Notes: generated from the sequence alone by a model not told the origin. A stretch of DNA of 42,500 bases from Symbiodinium natans (GCA_905221605.1 CAJNDS010002441.1:52501-95000); one strand, 5' to 3'; shown: positions 1-8,750, numbered from the stretch's first letter. Numbers and translations are program-made.

Positions 1-84
1 CGAAGTTCTGAGCCCTAAAGTAGGTTTCCTTAAGGATTTCAGGGTCTAGGCCTTGGCCCCCTGAAGCCCAAAAACATTCGGTCG

Positions 85-160
85 AGGGTTTAGGGTTTAG
101 GGTTTAGGGTCTGGGTCTCGGGTCTAGGGTCTAGGGTTTAGGGTTTAGGGTTTAGGGTTG
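85..160. repeat. Interstitial telomere repeat array (TTTAGGG sense)
   Basis: Run of TTTAGGG units mixed with the variants TCTAGGG and TCTGGG. The degenerate units suggest an older array. Confidence 0.85.
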
Positions 161-507
161 GGGCTTCCCCAGAATCCCGGACCCTGTGTTGCTTAGAGTC
201 CATTCACTTCAGGGTTTAGGGTTTAGGGTGGGCTGAGGGCTCAGGGAAAGCGTTTTGCGCGGGATGTGTGTGTGTGTGTGAGGGGGGAGGGGGGGTATCT
301 TTTCAGGTAGGGCGGAAGTTCAACCCTGAAACTTCCACCCCACATTCTTTTACACACATATATATATATATACATATGTATGTATGTATGTATATATCAT
401 ATTGGATTATGTTAAGTATGTTATATACAGAGTTAAGGGTTTATAAGGGTTTGGGGTAATATAGGGGTCGGAGTAATCACTACTAGTATTCGTATAGTAG
501 TACCTGC

Positions 508-606
508 CTTGGAATTTGGGGGTGTAATACAGGGGTCGGAATAATTACTAAGATCATTCCCTTATGGTTCCTTAGTAATTGTACTATAATAACCCCCAAA
601 ACCTTG
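508..606. mobile_element. Family E small inverted-repeat element
   Basis: Ends are complementary: CTTGGAATTTGGGGG on the left and CCCCCAAAACCTTG on the right. The core contains AGGGGTCGGAATAATTACTA and a later CCTTAGTAATT. The same core occurs at 13147-13268 (opposite strand) and 15580-15655, and a fused partial copy lies just upstream at 455-507. No coding capacity, so it is MITE-like by structure only. Confidence 0.6.
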
Positions 607-1775
607 TTCTACTTATTCAGGCCCTGACATTATGGGGTTAGGATTTCGGGTTTAGGGTTGAGGGTTTAGGGTTTATATAGGGTTTATAGGGTTCAGGGTT
701 TAGGGTTTAGTTTTTGTTCGCTTTCTTGGTGCCTGCGGCCACGCAGGGGCGGATTCCTGGTCAAAGATGGTGAGGCGCTCCCCCTTTCAGGGACCCGGAA
801 CCCTAAACCCTAAACCCTTAAGTTAAGACGTGCCCGAGCACACTAATTGTCAGCACAAACACACCCACAAAATAAAGCACCCGTGAGATTGGATATTTCT
901 GAGTGCCTCATGATCATACCTGAAGGCCTGATGTATGAGTGTGATGAAGTTTTCCGGTGCTCTTGTTTGTGCTCAAGATTGTGTTTTCTCCGGTGCTATT
1001 TTTTGTGCTCATGATTGTGCTTTCTCCCCTAAACCCTTGCGGTTGAACGCTACGTAACGTTAAGTGCTGGCCTTTGCTCAGTGGAATTTTGGATTGTTTT
1101 GGCCGAATATGTTTTTGCTGAAAATATCTTTTTTGACGCTGGCAGTTGTTTTTATTTCTCGGCCGCATCTTATGTGCTAAGTGTGACTACGGCACATTAG
1201 GGGGGGGCTGTCATTTTAATTACTAGGCGTTGAGAGATGTCTGCCCACGAATATGTTCTTGGTTTAAGAGTTAAGTTCTGTTTGTTGAAAATGTAATGGG
1301 CTGAACTTGCGTCAGCCTTTGCTGCAGTTAATCCCTGAAGCCTTGCAAAGCAGACGGTGCCATGTACCAGGTGATTTGCTGTGACAACATGACAGCGCTT
1401 GTTGAAATTGTGTGCCGGGTGGGGGGCACGACGCCGGTAGCTGGTTCTTCCACAATATAAAAATGAGGTTTTAGGGTGTAGGATGAAAATCAGACAGCTC
1501 TTAAAGTTTCGTGCTTGTAGGCTGGGAGCTTACGGGGCTTTAAGAGTCAGATTGAAGCGTTTAAGACCTAGCAAGTTATTTACCACAGCCAAAAAAAGAA
1601 GTCTCATCCTCGTTCACGCGGCAAAAGAATATTTCGCGGCTCCGAACTGCCGTCGCGCAAGTGGCAGCGACGGTCTCCTAGCTGCTTCGGCCAAGCTGCG
1701 GCGCGGGTCCATCGGCTGCTCCGGCCCTGCTGTTTTGTCGCCGGCAAGATACTCGTCGGTCCATCGACTTCGCAG

Positions 1776-1910
1776 GGTTTAGGGTTTAGGGTCTAGGGTC
1801 TAGGGTTTATAGGGTTTAATTTCGGGTTTAGGGTTTAGGGTTTCGGGTTGATGGTTTAGGAATTAGGGTTTGGGTTTAGGGTGTAGGGTTTAGGGTTTAG
1901 GGTTGAGGGT
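1776..1910. repeat. Degenerate telomere repeat array (TTTAGGG sense)
   Basis: TTTAGGG units with TCTAGGG, TTTCGGG and TTTATAGGG variants, starting straight after a GC-rich island that ends CTTCGCAG at 1775. Confidence 0.8.
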
Positions 1911-2098
1911 GGGTCTCTTGCTGGTGCACCATGCATGCTTTTAGCTCGAATGGAGCTTGCGAGGAGGAGCTTTGAACCCGTCTGTCATGAAACAATACCT
2001 CGAGAAGGGTATAGAGGCAAGGGGGTATTGGTCTGACGTAGCCCGAACCCTAAACCCTAAACCCCGAACCCTGAAACCCCAACCCTAAACCTGGCCAG

Positions 2099-2155
2099 GC
2101 TGCTGACAAGTTCCGCACGAACCACACTCGCAGCGTGGGCACGGGCGCGTTTTGA
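2099..2155 (+). CDS. Probable exon, unknown protein
   Basis: Acceptor CCTGGCCAG at 2090-2098 is followed by an open frame reading AADKFRTNHTRS..., in codons typical of the other islands. It either ends at TGA (2153-2155) or splices earlier at the donor GTTTTGAG (2149). A CCCTAAA array lies upstream and a TTTAGGG array downstream. Confidence 0.45.
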   Translation, partial: AADKFRTNHTRSVGTGAF

Positions 2156-2168
2156 GGGCTGTGTTGTT

Positions 2169-2222
2169 GTTGTTTTTTTTTTTTTTTTTTTTGGGGGGGG
2201 GGGGGTGGGGGGGGGGGTGGGG
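2169..2222. repeat. Poly-T / poly-G composite tract
   Basis: About 20 T followed by more than 30 bases that are nearly all G, running directly into a TTTAGGG array. The same T-then-G (or C-then-A) architecture recurs at 6549, 10381, 12078, 13151, 33246 and 37929. Confidence 0.85.
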
Positions 2223-2223
2223 T

Positions 2224-2306
2224 GGTTTAGGGTTTAGGGTTTAGGGTTTAGGGTTTAGGGTTTAGGGTTTTAGGGTTTTAGGGTTTTAGGGTTTTAGGGT
2301 TTTGGG
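2224..2306. repeat. Telomere array switching from TTTAGGG to TTTTAGGG
   Basis: Six or so TTTAGGG units are followed by five TTTTAGGG units in register. A clean block switch of unit length points to local expansion of a variant. Confidence 0.85.
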
Positions 2307-2399
2307 GAACCCTAAACCCGAAACACTAAACCCCAAAGAGAGCTTAACCCTTGAACCCAAGTTCTCAGCCCTAAGCTTAGTTGAGGGTTCAGGGTCTAG

Positions 2400-2490
2400 C
2401 AATGGCCCCTGCGCCCCCAAACCTCCACAATTCCGACATCAATAAGATGTTGAATTCGCCTTCGGCTGCTTTGAACGACCCGAATTACTG
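2400..2490 (+). CDS. Probable exon with in-frame ATG, unknown protein
   Basis: Starts after GGGTCTAG and contains ATG at 2402, reading MAPAPPNLHNSDINK... to ...NDPNYW. It ends TACTG with the telomere repeat as donor (GTTTAGGG at 2491). It could be a first coding exon, but the ATG may be internal. Unknown family. Confidence 0.55.
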
Positions 2491-2812
2491 GTTTAGGGTT
2501 TAGGGTTCAGGGTTTAGGGTTTAGGAATTCGGGAATAGGGTACCTATAAATCCTCCCATAGCTTGTCAGCTACGGCTGAGGTATACAGACATGATGTGCC
2601 AGCAGACTCACGGACAGCCGTTTCCGTTTCCTTGCATCTTTTGTGTTACTACTGTTATTGGTGAGTGTATCTAAGGTTCTTTTTTACTATTGGTGAGTGC
2701 ATACACTGGGTGTTCTTGTGGGGGTACAAGAAATATATACCCTACTTCATGTGTTTGTGTCTATGAGGGTTTAGGGTCTTGCGCCCTTGCAACATTCGTG
2801 GGTTTCCGACAT

Positions 2813-2877
2813 TAGGGGTACCTGATTGTTGGGGTCCTTGTTAAAGCGAACCCTACTATTTGGGGGTCTATATTGGG
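2813..2877 (-). repeat. Family J dispersed repeat, copy 1
   Basis: Reverse complement resembles 21248-21320: both carry AATAGACCCCCAAATAGTGG-like sequence, then CCCCAA, then ATCAGGTACCCC. Translated, both give the shared string IDPQIVGF. Either a dispersed repeat or a copied coding scrap. Confidence 0.5.
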
Positions 2878-2978
2878 TAACAGGGAGAAGCTTGAATCCC
2901 AGTCTGAACCCCAACCCAAAATGTCAAGCACAGGCCTCAGGCACAACTGACTTCTAACCTGTGAGCCCCTTTTGCAAG

Positions 2979-3041
2979 AAAATCCGAACACTTGCGTCCG
3001 CGACACACACACCTTTCGGCTGCGTGCTCTGCTCCTTTCGG
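2979..3041 (+). CDS. Probable exon, unknown protein
   Basis: Acceptor TTTTGCAAG, 21 codons reading KIRTLASATHTPFG..., donor GTTTAATTAC directly after. Length is an exact multiple of three. A longer frame on the opposite strand overlaps it but has poorer context. Confidence 0.45.
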
Positions 3042-3143
3042 GTTTAATTACAGTAAGCCCTAAAAAGCTGGAAGCCTTTTTTGGGATTCCCAATACTTTA
3101 CTCTTAGGGATTGAGGCTATTGAGTTTCCAACTTCTGGGCTTC

Positions 3144-3253
3144 CCCTAAGGGTCCATGTACCTCATTATTATATACTTGGGGCCTTAAAGTACTTCCTAT
3201 ATAGGGACTTTGGGGCCCAAGTATATAATAATGAGGTACATGGACCCTTAGGG
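3144..3253. mobile_element. Family A fold-back element, copy 1
   Basis: About 110 bp, almost a full palindrome. Ends are CCCTAAGGGTCCATGTACC and its complement, with an AT-rich arm TATATACTTGGG. Other copies at 7445-7553, 10244-10353, 37684-37792 and 38148-38247. Non-coding, MITE-like. Confidence 0.8.
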
Positions 3254-3404
3254 TACTATAGGGTTCAGGGCTGGGCCTCGGGATCGTCAGCATCTGCAGC
3301 CCACTGAGCACCTGGGCGTTTCTGCTACAGCCTGTGCTAATTCCTGCCACCCTGGAAACACTTGAAACCGCCAGGCAGATCCTAATCCTGTCACATTCGC
3401 CGCC

Positions 3405-3445
3405 CTAAACCCTAAACCCCAAACCCTAAACCCTAAACCCCAATT
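3405..3445. repeat. CCCTAAA array upstream of an exon
   Basis: Short C-sense telomere array ending about 7 bases before the acceptor of the next exon. Confidence 0.8.
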
Positions 3446-3451
3446 TGCCAG

Positions 3452-3533
3452 GTGATCCACCGCACCTTCGCCGTGCTTGCAGAGAACTCGGCTCGCGATA
3501 CTTTCGGCAACCCATCTGAGGAGGACCGGGCTT
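3452..3533 (+). CDS. Probable exon interrupted by a family C element
   Basis: Acceptor CAATTTGCCAG, then VIHRTFAVLAENSARDTFG... in one open frame. Coding character stops where family C begins at 3534. That junction reads GCTT|GTAGGACC, so the element itself could supply the donor. Confidence 0.55.
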
Positions 3534-3695
3534 GTAGGACCCAGAGTAGGCCCTTAAACCCTAAACCCTAAACCCTAAACCCTAAACCCTAAACCCTAAA
3601 CCCTAAACCCTTCTTTTAGGGTTGGGGTTCCCTTATGAGCCCCTTTTCAACCAAGCAGGGCACCCTTCTGATTCCTAGGTTCTTCCTGGGTCTAG
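3534..3695 (+). mobile_element. Family C element carrying an inner CCCTAAA array
   Basis: Starts GTAGGACCCAGAGTAGGCCC and ends TTCCTGGGTCTAG, inverted-repeat ends of family C (other copies 11067, 15355, 17396, 41480). A CCCTAAA array (about 3554-3609) sits inside it. GCTT occurs directly on both sides (3530-3533 and 3696-3699), a possible target duplication. The element begins GT and ends AG. Confidence 0.65.
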
Positions 3696-3724
3696 GCTTA
3701 GATTCCCAACGTACCCTGGAAATT

Positions 3725-3769
3725 AGGGTTCAGGATTTAGGGTTTAGGGTTTAGGGTTTAGGGTTTAGG
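3725..3769. repeat. TTTAGGG array between two diverged direct copies
   Basis: Flanked by GCTTAGATTCCCAACGTACC at 3696 and GCTTAGATTCCCAGCATACC at 3770, which are copies of one sequence of about 28 nt. Confidence 0.75.
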
Positions 3770-3795
3770 GCTTAGATTCCCAGCATACCCTCAAC

Positions 3796-3896
3796 TTGGG
3801 ATGTTCCCCCTTATACTAACAGTCCTTAATATGTATTCTAGCACCCCCCTACTATAATCCCCATTAAGGATAGTTAGTAAGAGGGGATCGTCCCAA
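3796..3896. mobile_element. Family B element, copy 1
   Basis: Inverted ends TTGGGATGTTCCCC and GGGGATCGTCCCAA, with CTTATACTAACAGTCCTTAA on the inner left and its partner inner right. Other copies: 5665, 12722 (partial), 12813, 13594, 16275, 41869. No ORF. Confidence 0.75.
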
Positions 3897-3899
3897 CTC

Positions 3900-3984
3900 A
3901 TGCTTGAAGATTGTGCCACCTGCCTGCAAGGAGCAGAAGTTGACCTTGTCGGAGCAGTGTGTGCAGGCAGGCCATTCTATCTTG
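3900..3984 (+). CDS. Probable exon, unknown protein
   Basis: Open frame from ATG at 3900 reading MLEDCATCLQGAEVDLVG..., Cys-containing, ending CTTG with donor GTGTAGGG. It starts right at the edge of a family B element, so the true acceptor may lie inside that element. Confidence 0.5.
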
Positions 3985-4390
3985 GTGTAGGGTTTAGGGT
4001 TTAGGGCTTAGGGCTTGGGGTTTGGGGTTTAGGGTTTAGGGTCGCTCTCGAGCTGGAACAAGTGGGTTGCTGTCGCGCCTCGGCGTAGATGGCCGGAGTT
4101 CTTACCCGAAACCCTAAAGTCTAACCCATCTCAGCCCCCAAAAGTGAGTGTATACACCGTTCCTTGTAAATTTGGTGAGTGAAGATACGAGGAGTCCTTT
4201 TGAGCCTGCTAGTACCGAAAACCCTACTGCATATCACCTACATAGGCATACACAACGTTCAGTTTCGTAGCATTCGCACCAAGACGAGGCATTAGGGTGG
4301 CATCTCACGTCAGCTACACTCTGGAGTCCTTTGAAGGTCCATATGTGCCTGTATGCGACTGCTAATTCTTGTGTGTCCCTATAGCAGCTC

Positions 4391-4520
4391 TAGGGCCCTA
4401 AACCCTAAATCCTAAACCGTAAACCGTAAACCCTGAATCCTGAACCCTAAACCCTAAACCCTAAACCCTGAACCCTAAATCCTAAACCCTAAACCCTAAA
4501 CCCTAAACCCTAACCCTATC
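4391..4520. repeat. CCCTAAA array
   Basis: C-sense array with CCCTGAA and CCGTAAA variants, ending at the acceptor of the exon at 4524. Confidence 0.85.
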
Positions 4521-4523
4521 AAG

Positions 4524-4667
4524 CATCTACTGCACAGACACGCGTGGGAATTCTTTTGGGGGGTTCGGGGTGAGTGAGGTGCTGCGCACGGCCTCCTACC
4601 AGCCTCTGCTGCGACGGCACCTGCGTGGAGAGGCACCTTCGGCTTACCTAGACTACCCTTTTTTGCG
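4524..4667 (+). CDS. Probable exon of 144 nt, unknown protein
   Basis: Acceptor CTATCAAG, then an uninterrupted frame: IYCTDTRGNSFGGFG, later VSEVLRTASYQPLL and EAPSAYLDYP. Donor is GTTTAGGG at 4668. One of the longer and better islands, with C-sense repeats before and G-sense after. No family recognised. Confidence 0.6.
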
Positions 4668-4822
4668 GTTTAGGGTTTAGGGTTTAGGGTTTAGGGTTTA
4701 GGGTTTAGGGTCTAGAGGGTCACTGTTCGAGCATTCATAGTCATTAGGGGGTTCCAGGCTTAGGAAACAACCCACCCGCCCAAAGAGTCCCATAACATTA
4801 AGAAAATATAAAGTTTTCATCC

Positions 4823-5213
4823 AAGGACTTGCCTTAATCGACGAAGGGCTTGCCTTATTCGACGAAGGGCTTGCCTTATTCGACGGGACATGGCTTATTC
4901 GACGAAGGACTTGGCTAATTCGACGAAGGACTTGGCTTATTCGACGAAGGACTTGGCTTGTTCGACGAAGGACTTTGCTTATTCGGCGAAGGACTTGGCT
5001 TAATCGACGAATGTCGGAGAGTGGCCAGGATCCGACCCTTCGTCGATTAAGGCAAGTCCTTCGTGAATAAGCCAAGTCCTTTGTCGATTAAGGCAAATGA
5101 GCAAGGATTGCCTTATTCGACGAAGGACTTGGCTTATTCGACGAAGACGAAGGACTTGGCTTCTTCGACGAAGGACTTGGCTTATTCGACGAAGGACTTG
5201 GCTTATTCGACGA
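4823..5213. repeat. 21-bp minisatellite with an inverted central block
   Basis: Unit GAAGGACTTGGCTTATTCGA plus one base (21 bp). About nine units run one way (4823-5010), about three run in reverse (5037-5095), then about five in the first direction again. A unique segment (5011-5036) sits at the first switch. The unit is a multiple of three and open on both strands, which explains the LRRISQV and STKDLAY repeat ORFs here. Confidence 0.85.
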
Positions 5214-5273
5214 ATTTGCAAAGGCTTAAATGCATAAATAAATTAATATATATATATATATACATATGAAGAG

Positions 5274-5375
5274 AGGTTTAGGGTTTAGGGTTTAGGGTTT
5301 AGGGTTTAGGGTTTAGGGTTTAGGGTTTAGGGTTTAGGGTTTAGGGTTTAGGGTTTAGGGTTTAGGGTTTAGGCA
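5274..5375. repeat. Near-perfect TTTAGGG array
   Basis: About 14 uninterrupted units after a short TA microsatellite. Purity suggests recent origin or ongoing homogenisation. Confidence 0.9.
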
Positions 5376-5664
5376 TCGTTCCCTATTGTAAGGTTATGAG
5401 TTCTATAGCTCTCTTTAGGTAGAGCTTCTACAGCCTAAACCCTACAAGCCCTACACATGAACCTCACTCCTCCCCCTCCCAATCGTCCCCAAGAGAGATC
5501 CGAGTCCTTTAGGGCTAGACCCCACAGTTTAGGGTTTAGGGTTTAGGGTTTAGGGTTTAGGGCTTAGGGTTTAGGGTTTCGGGTTTGGGTACGCATGCTT
5601 CCCTTGTAGTGGGCATGTGGGTTCCTTTAGGTGGAGAGTACACTCGGAAGATGAGGGATGAGCC

Positions 5665-5798
5665 TTGGGATGTTCCCCCTTATACTAGCAGTCCTTAATA
5701 GAGACTAATTAGGATAGAGGGTTTAGGGTTTAGGGTTTAGGGTTTAGGGGTACTAGAATCCCTATTAAGGACTCTTAGTACAAGGGGAGACATCCCAA
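5665..5798. mobile_element. Family B element split by a TTTAGGG array
   Basis: Ends TTGGGATGTTCCCC and CATCCCAA. Flanks read GATGAGCC on the left and GATGTGCC on the right, an 8-bp near-duplication (7 of 8). Four telomere units (about 5719-5750) interrupt the centre, where intact copies read AGAGGGGGTACTATAATCCC. Confidence 0.75.
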
Positions 5799-5825
5799 GA
5801 TGTGCCTCTCTGCACCCCAAGCAAG

Positions 5826-5866
5826 GTGGCAAAGAACTTTGGCCGAATGCTCAAGGACGAGGCTGG
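5826..5866 (+). CDS. Probable short exon
   Basis: Acceptor CCAAGCAAG, reads VAKNFGRMLKDEAG, donor GTGTTTAGGG. 41 nt, so the frame is not secure; a second open frame exists. Confidence 0.4.
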
Positions 5867-5868
5867 GT

Positions 5869-5940
5869 GTTTAGGGTTTAGGGTTTAGGGTTTAGGGTTT
5901 AGGGTTTAGGGTTTAGGGTTTAGGGTTTAGGGTTTAGGTG
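5869..5940. repeat. TTTAGGG array
   Basis: About ten nearly perfect units directly after the exon at 5826-5866. Confidence 0.9.
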
Positions 5941-5943
5941 CAG

Positions 5944-6045
5944 GGGTTTGGGGTTGAGCTGGTTGAAGGACAGCATGACGTAAGGGGCACGCAACAAACA
6001 CCAACCGAAGCCGGCGGAAGCGAGAAGAATCAGCTAGAGCCCTAA
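5944..6045 (+). CDS. Possible exon ending at a telomere-derived stop
   Basis: After GGTGCAG the frame reads VELVEGQHDVRGTQQTPTEA... and stops at TAA, which comes from CCCTAAA. Repeat polarity here is reversed (G-sense before, C-sense after). The opposite strand is also open, so the strand is uncertain. Confidence 0.35.
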   Translation, partial: GFGVELVEGQHDVRGTQQTPTEAGGSEKNQLEP

Positions 6046-6069
6046 ACCCGACAACCCGAAATCCTACAC

Positions 6070-6130
6070 TAAACCCTAAACCCTAAACCCTAAACCCTAA
6101 ACCCTAAACCCTAAACCCTAAACCCTAAAC
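6070..6130. repeat. CCCTAAA array
   Basis: About eight C-sense units. Confidence 0.85.
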
Positions 6131-6139
6131 CAGTTTTTA

Positions 6140-6690
6140 AGAACCCAGGGCCTGAACCACCCTCGACCTCCACCAAACCCGAAGAACCCTCATCCTGCAC
6201 CCTCCAGCCTAGACCCTAAACTGGGGTGACTTGGGGGCCCTGTAAAAAATTAGGTTTTACGGCTTGAGAAGGATTATATAGGGGATGAGCGGAAATGACA
6301 CAAAATTATGTTCAAACCTACCCCGGTAAACCCTACCAACTTGAGGTTTACGGTTCTTTGGGCCTTCCTTCGGCTTGGGGGTTGGTTCAGGCGGGAGTAG
6401 TATAGGGTCATATGAGTCTTCACCTGCATTCCCACCAGAACCCCTAAGCCTAGAATTGTGAGCCCTACATACCCCAATCCCTTGTTCCGAAACCATCAAC
6501 CACATTTTCCCAACCGCCCCCCAAAGAAAGAAAACCTAAACCCTAAACCCCCCCCCCCCCAAAAAAAAAAAAAAAACTGAATAAATAATAAATAATAATC
6601 ATAATAGTAGTAATAATCGTAATAATTCAGAATAATAATCATCATCATAATGATCATAATAATAATAATAATAATAATAAAACTGAACCC
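6140..6690. other. Gene-free stretch with simple repeats
   Basis: Contains a poly-C/poly-A tract (6549-6576) and an AATAAT/ATC microsatellite (6577-6681). Open frames on the minus strand (6257-6505) have no splice context I can support. Confidence 0.5.
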
Positions 6691-6719
6691 TAACCCCCGT
6701 CGGCGTCCGCGCCTCTCAG

Positions 6720-6791
6720 GAGTCCAAGGATACCTGGACTTGCCGTGACGTGTCGCTGGAGCTGACCTGGAGCCTTGGGCTTCGTTTTGGA
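6720..6791 (+). CDS. Probable 24-codon exon, unknown protein
   Basis: Acceptor CGCCTCTCAG, reads ESKDTWTCRDVSLELTWSLG..., donor GTTAAGGG. The GTTAAG donor recurs at the exons ending 28101, 32721 and 40115. Confidence 0.55.
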
Positions 6792-6828
6792 GTTAAGGGC
6801 TTAAGGATTGGATTGTTTTGAGTTTAGG

Positions 6829-6930
6829 GTTTGGGGTTTGGGGTTTAGGGGTTTGGGGTTTGGGGTTTAGGGTTTAGGGTTTGGGGTTTGGGGTTTAGGG
6901 TTTGGGGTTTAGGGTTTGGGGTTTAGGGGC
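6829..6930. repeat. Mixed TTTAGGG / TTTGGGG array
   Basis: Alternates TTTAGGG with TTTGGGG units. The same A-to-G variant recurs in C-sense form near 25385, 23225 and 31200. Confidence 0.8.
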
Positions 6931-6949
6931 TTGAGGGTTCGACTTTTTG

Positions 6950-7440
6950 GGGGTTTGGGGGCTTAGGGTGTAGGGTTGATTGAGAGTTCAGGGTTTGAAA
7001 AAAACTCCTTCCAAAACACAGGTTTTGATTTTTGGGTTTAGGGTTTATAAGGTTTAAGGGTTTAAGTGTTGTATTGTTTGGTTTAGGAGTTCTGGATTCA
7101 AGATTTCAAGAGCTTAGTGGTTCGCATGTCAGGGGTTTAGGGTTAAAATGGACATGCTTTGAAAGTTTAGGCGTTCAGAGGAGTTTCGAGGCTTAGGAGG
7201 TTAGGAGTGCAGGTTCTACCTGTGGTTACGCGTCATGTTTTGGAAGTTGTAGTTGGTTTTTAGCCCCCATGTGGGCTCTAGCACTTCTAGTCCTAACCCT
7301 ACATGCATTCAATCCTCAGAACCCTTTTGGGGCAACCATAATCACCTTCTCGCAGGTGCACTACTCATCCTCCTACCCATCACTACCACATGGACCTCGA
7401 AACCTAAACCATCAACCTTAACCTCTATTTCCGCGTGGTG
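6950..7440. other. Gene-free stretch
   Basis: Degenerate telomere-like units to about 7060, then unique sequence with no convincing splice-bounded frame. Confidence 0.4.
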
Positions 7441-7444
7441 GAAA

Positions 7445-7553
7445 CCCTAAGGGTCCATGTACCCATATAGTACATATTTCGGCCTTAAAGCTACTGTATA
7501 GGAACCCCTTTAAGGCCCAAGAATATACTATATGGGTACATGGACCCTTTGGG
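7445..7553. mobile_element. Family A fold-back element, subtype 2
   Basis: Ends CCCTAAGGGTCCATGTACCC and its complement; the arm reads CATATAGTACATATTT instead of the CATTATTATATAC of subtype 1. Matches the copy at 10244-10353. Confidence 0.8.
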
Positions 7554-7904
7554 AAAGAGCAGTATACTCAGTATACGTAGTGACGTAGTGAAGGTGTGTG
7601 GTTTGGGCTGCCAGTTCAACAATGCTTGCAGCCCTTGGCAAAATGAAAAGCATTCTGAACATATACAAATATGTAACTATATTATATATATATATATAGA
7701 CACACCCTGAAAGTTCGCTACATCCCTTGATGATCACTAGGTAATTCACTGGCCCGGCTGTAGAGGGTAAATGGTTGACTCCAGCTATCGGGCGAATCCC
7801 AGACCTATCTATATGTATATACACATATTTATATAGATATAGCTGGGTTGCGCTGTAGTTATAGTGGAAATAAACCCTACCTCTCTGACCCGAATCCACT
7901 ACAG

Positions 7905-7956
7905 CAAGGACCGGGCGACATTTGGACTTGCTGCTGTCGTGTCTCAACACGGCGGG
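7905..7956 (+). CDS. Probable short exon
   Basis: Good splice sites on both sides: acceptor CCACTACAG and donor GTGAGCC. Two frames stay open (KDRATFGLAAVVSQHGG or RTGRHLDLLLSCLNTAG), so the peptide is undecided. Confidence 0.5.
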
Positions 7957-8159
7957 GTGAGCCAATGGTTTCCCAAAATGAGAGGGTCGTTTTTAAAGGT
8001 GCCCGTTGAGGGCTTAGGGAAGTTTAGGGTTGTGGGTTTAGGGTCTAGGGTTTAACGGATGAGGGACTACTATATGTGGGGTGTGAGGGGTAAAGTAAAA
8101 CGGGGGCCTGTGTTTGGCATTGTGCTTGTTGTGCTCATGTCCAGGGGAGGTTTGAGTAG

Positions 8160-8206
8160 GCATCCATGAGTCGTTCTCATGTCCTCGAAGCTTTCCCAGA
8201 CACACG
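8160..8206 (+). CDS. Probable short exon
   Basis: Acceptor TTTGAGTAG, reads ASMSRSHVLEAFPDTR, donor GTATGTATAT, close to the common eukaryotic GTATGT form. Confidence 0.5.
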
Positions 8207-8346
8207 GTATGTATATGCAAACACCAATGTATGCATTTTAATAGTAGATAATGCAGTTACATCTGTATGTGTGCCTATGTGCATGTGTATGTGTATGCAT
8301 GTGCCTGTTCAGACGGCTTGAAGTATCAAACTTTCTTGGGGTTCAG

Positions 8347-8434
8347 AGTCTGGCAGCCGCAGAGTCCAGCTGACAAATGGAAACTTCCCGAATCTTCAGA
8401 GCCCACCCTCCTAGACGCCATGAGTTTGACATGA
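8347..8434 (+). CDS. Probable exon, possibly terminal
   Basis: After GGGGTTCAG the frame reads VWQPQSPADKWKLPESSEPT... and closes at TGA (8432-8434). GT dinucleotides just before the stop allow splicing instead. Confidence 0.45.
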
Positions 8435-8445
8435 GTGTAGCTTCC

Positions 8446-8590
8446 CTAAACCCTAAACCCTAAACCCTAAACCCTAAACCCCTAAACCCCTAAACCCCTA
8501 ACCCTAAACCCTAAACCCTAAACCCTAAACCCTAAACCCTAAACCCTAAACCCTAAACCCTAAACCCTAAACCCTAAACCCTAAACCCTA
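8446..8590. repeat. Long CCCTAAA array
   Basis: About twenty units, a few CCCCTAAA, running to the acceptor CTACAG of the exon at 8594. Confidence 0.9.
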
Positions 8591-8593
8591 CAG

Positions 8594-8650
8594 GATCGGA
8601 GACCAGAGTCATCGCAAGAAACACAAAGCGCTCGATCGCTGGATAGAACT
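8594..8650 (+). CDS. Probable 57-nt exon with consensus splice sites
   Basis: Acceptor CCCTACAG, which is the end of the CCCTAAA array with one change, and donor GTGAGTTGG. Reads IGDQSHRKKHKALDRWIEL, basic and helical. C-sense array before, G-sense array after. Confidence 0.6.
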
Positions 8651-8682
8651 GTGAGTTGGCACTTCCCTGAAGCACCAAGGGC

Positions 8683-8750
8683 GGTTTAGGGTTTAGGGTT
8701 TAGGGTTTAGGGTTAGGGGTTTAGGGTTTAGGGTTTAGGGTTTAGGGTTT
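8683..8750. repeat. TTTAGGG array bracketed by a perfect 12-bp duplication
   Basis: AGCACCAAGGGC occurs at 8671-8682 and again at 8751-8762, immediately outside the array. Confidence 0.85.

Larger units (their letters stand above)
1..1480. other. Repeat-rich region without a recognisable gene
   Basis: Holds scattered TTTAGGG arrays (about 85-160, 213-229, 640-710), a TG/TATG microsatellite (264-280, 358-395) and family E element(s) at 455-606. The 840-1180 stretch is unique-looking sequence with a short open frame on the minus strand, but I see no splice or codon pattern that makes it convincing. Nothing else is supported between 1190 and 1480. Confidence 0.5.

Noticed and set aside
4698-5221. 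Leucine-rich repeat protein (LRRISQV repeats) on the minus strand
   Set aside because: Pure translation of the 21-bp minisatellite; the opposite strand is equally open and there is no splice or start context.
7528-7965. 145-codon minus-strand ORF
   Set aside because: Runs through a family A arm and a TA microsatellite; the + strand island at 7905-7956 has better splice sites.
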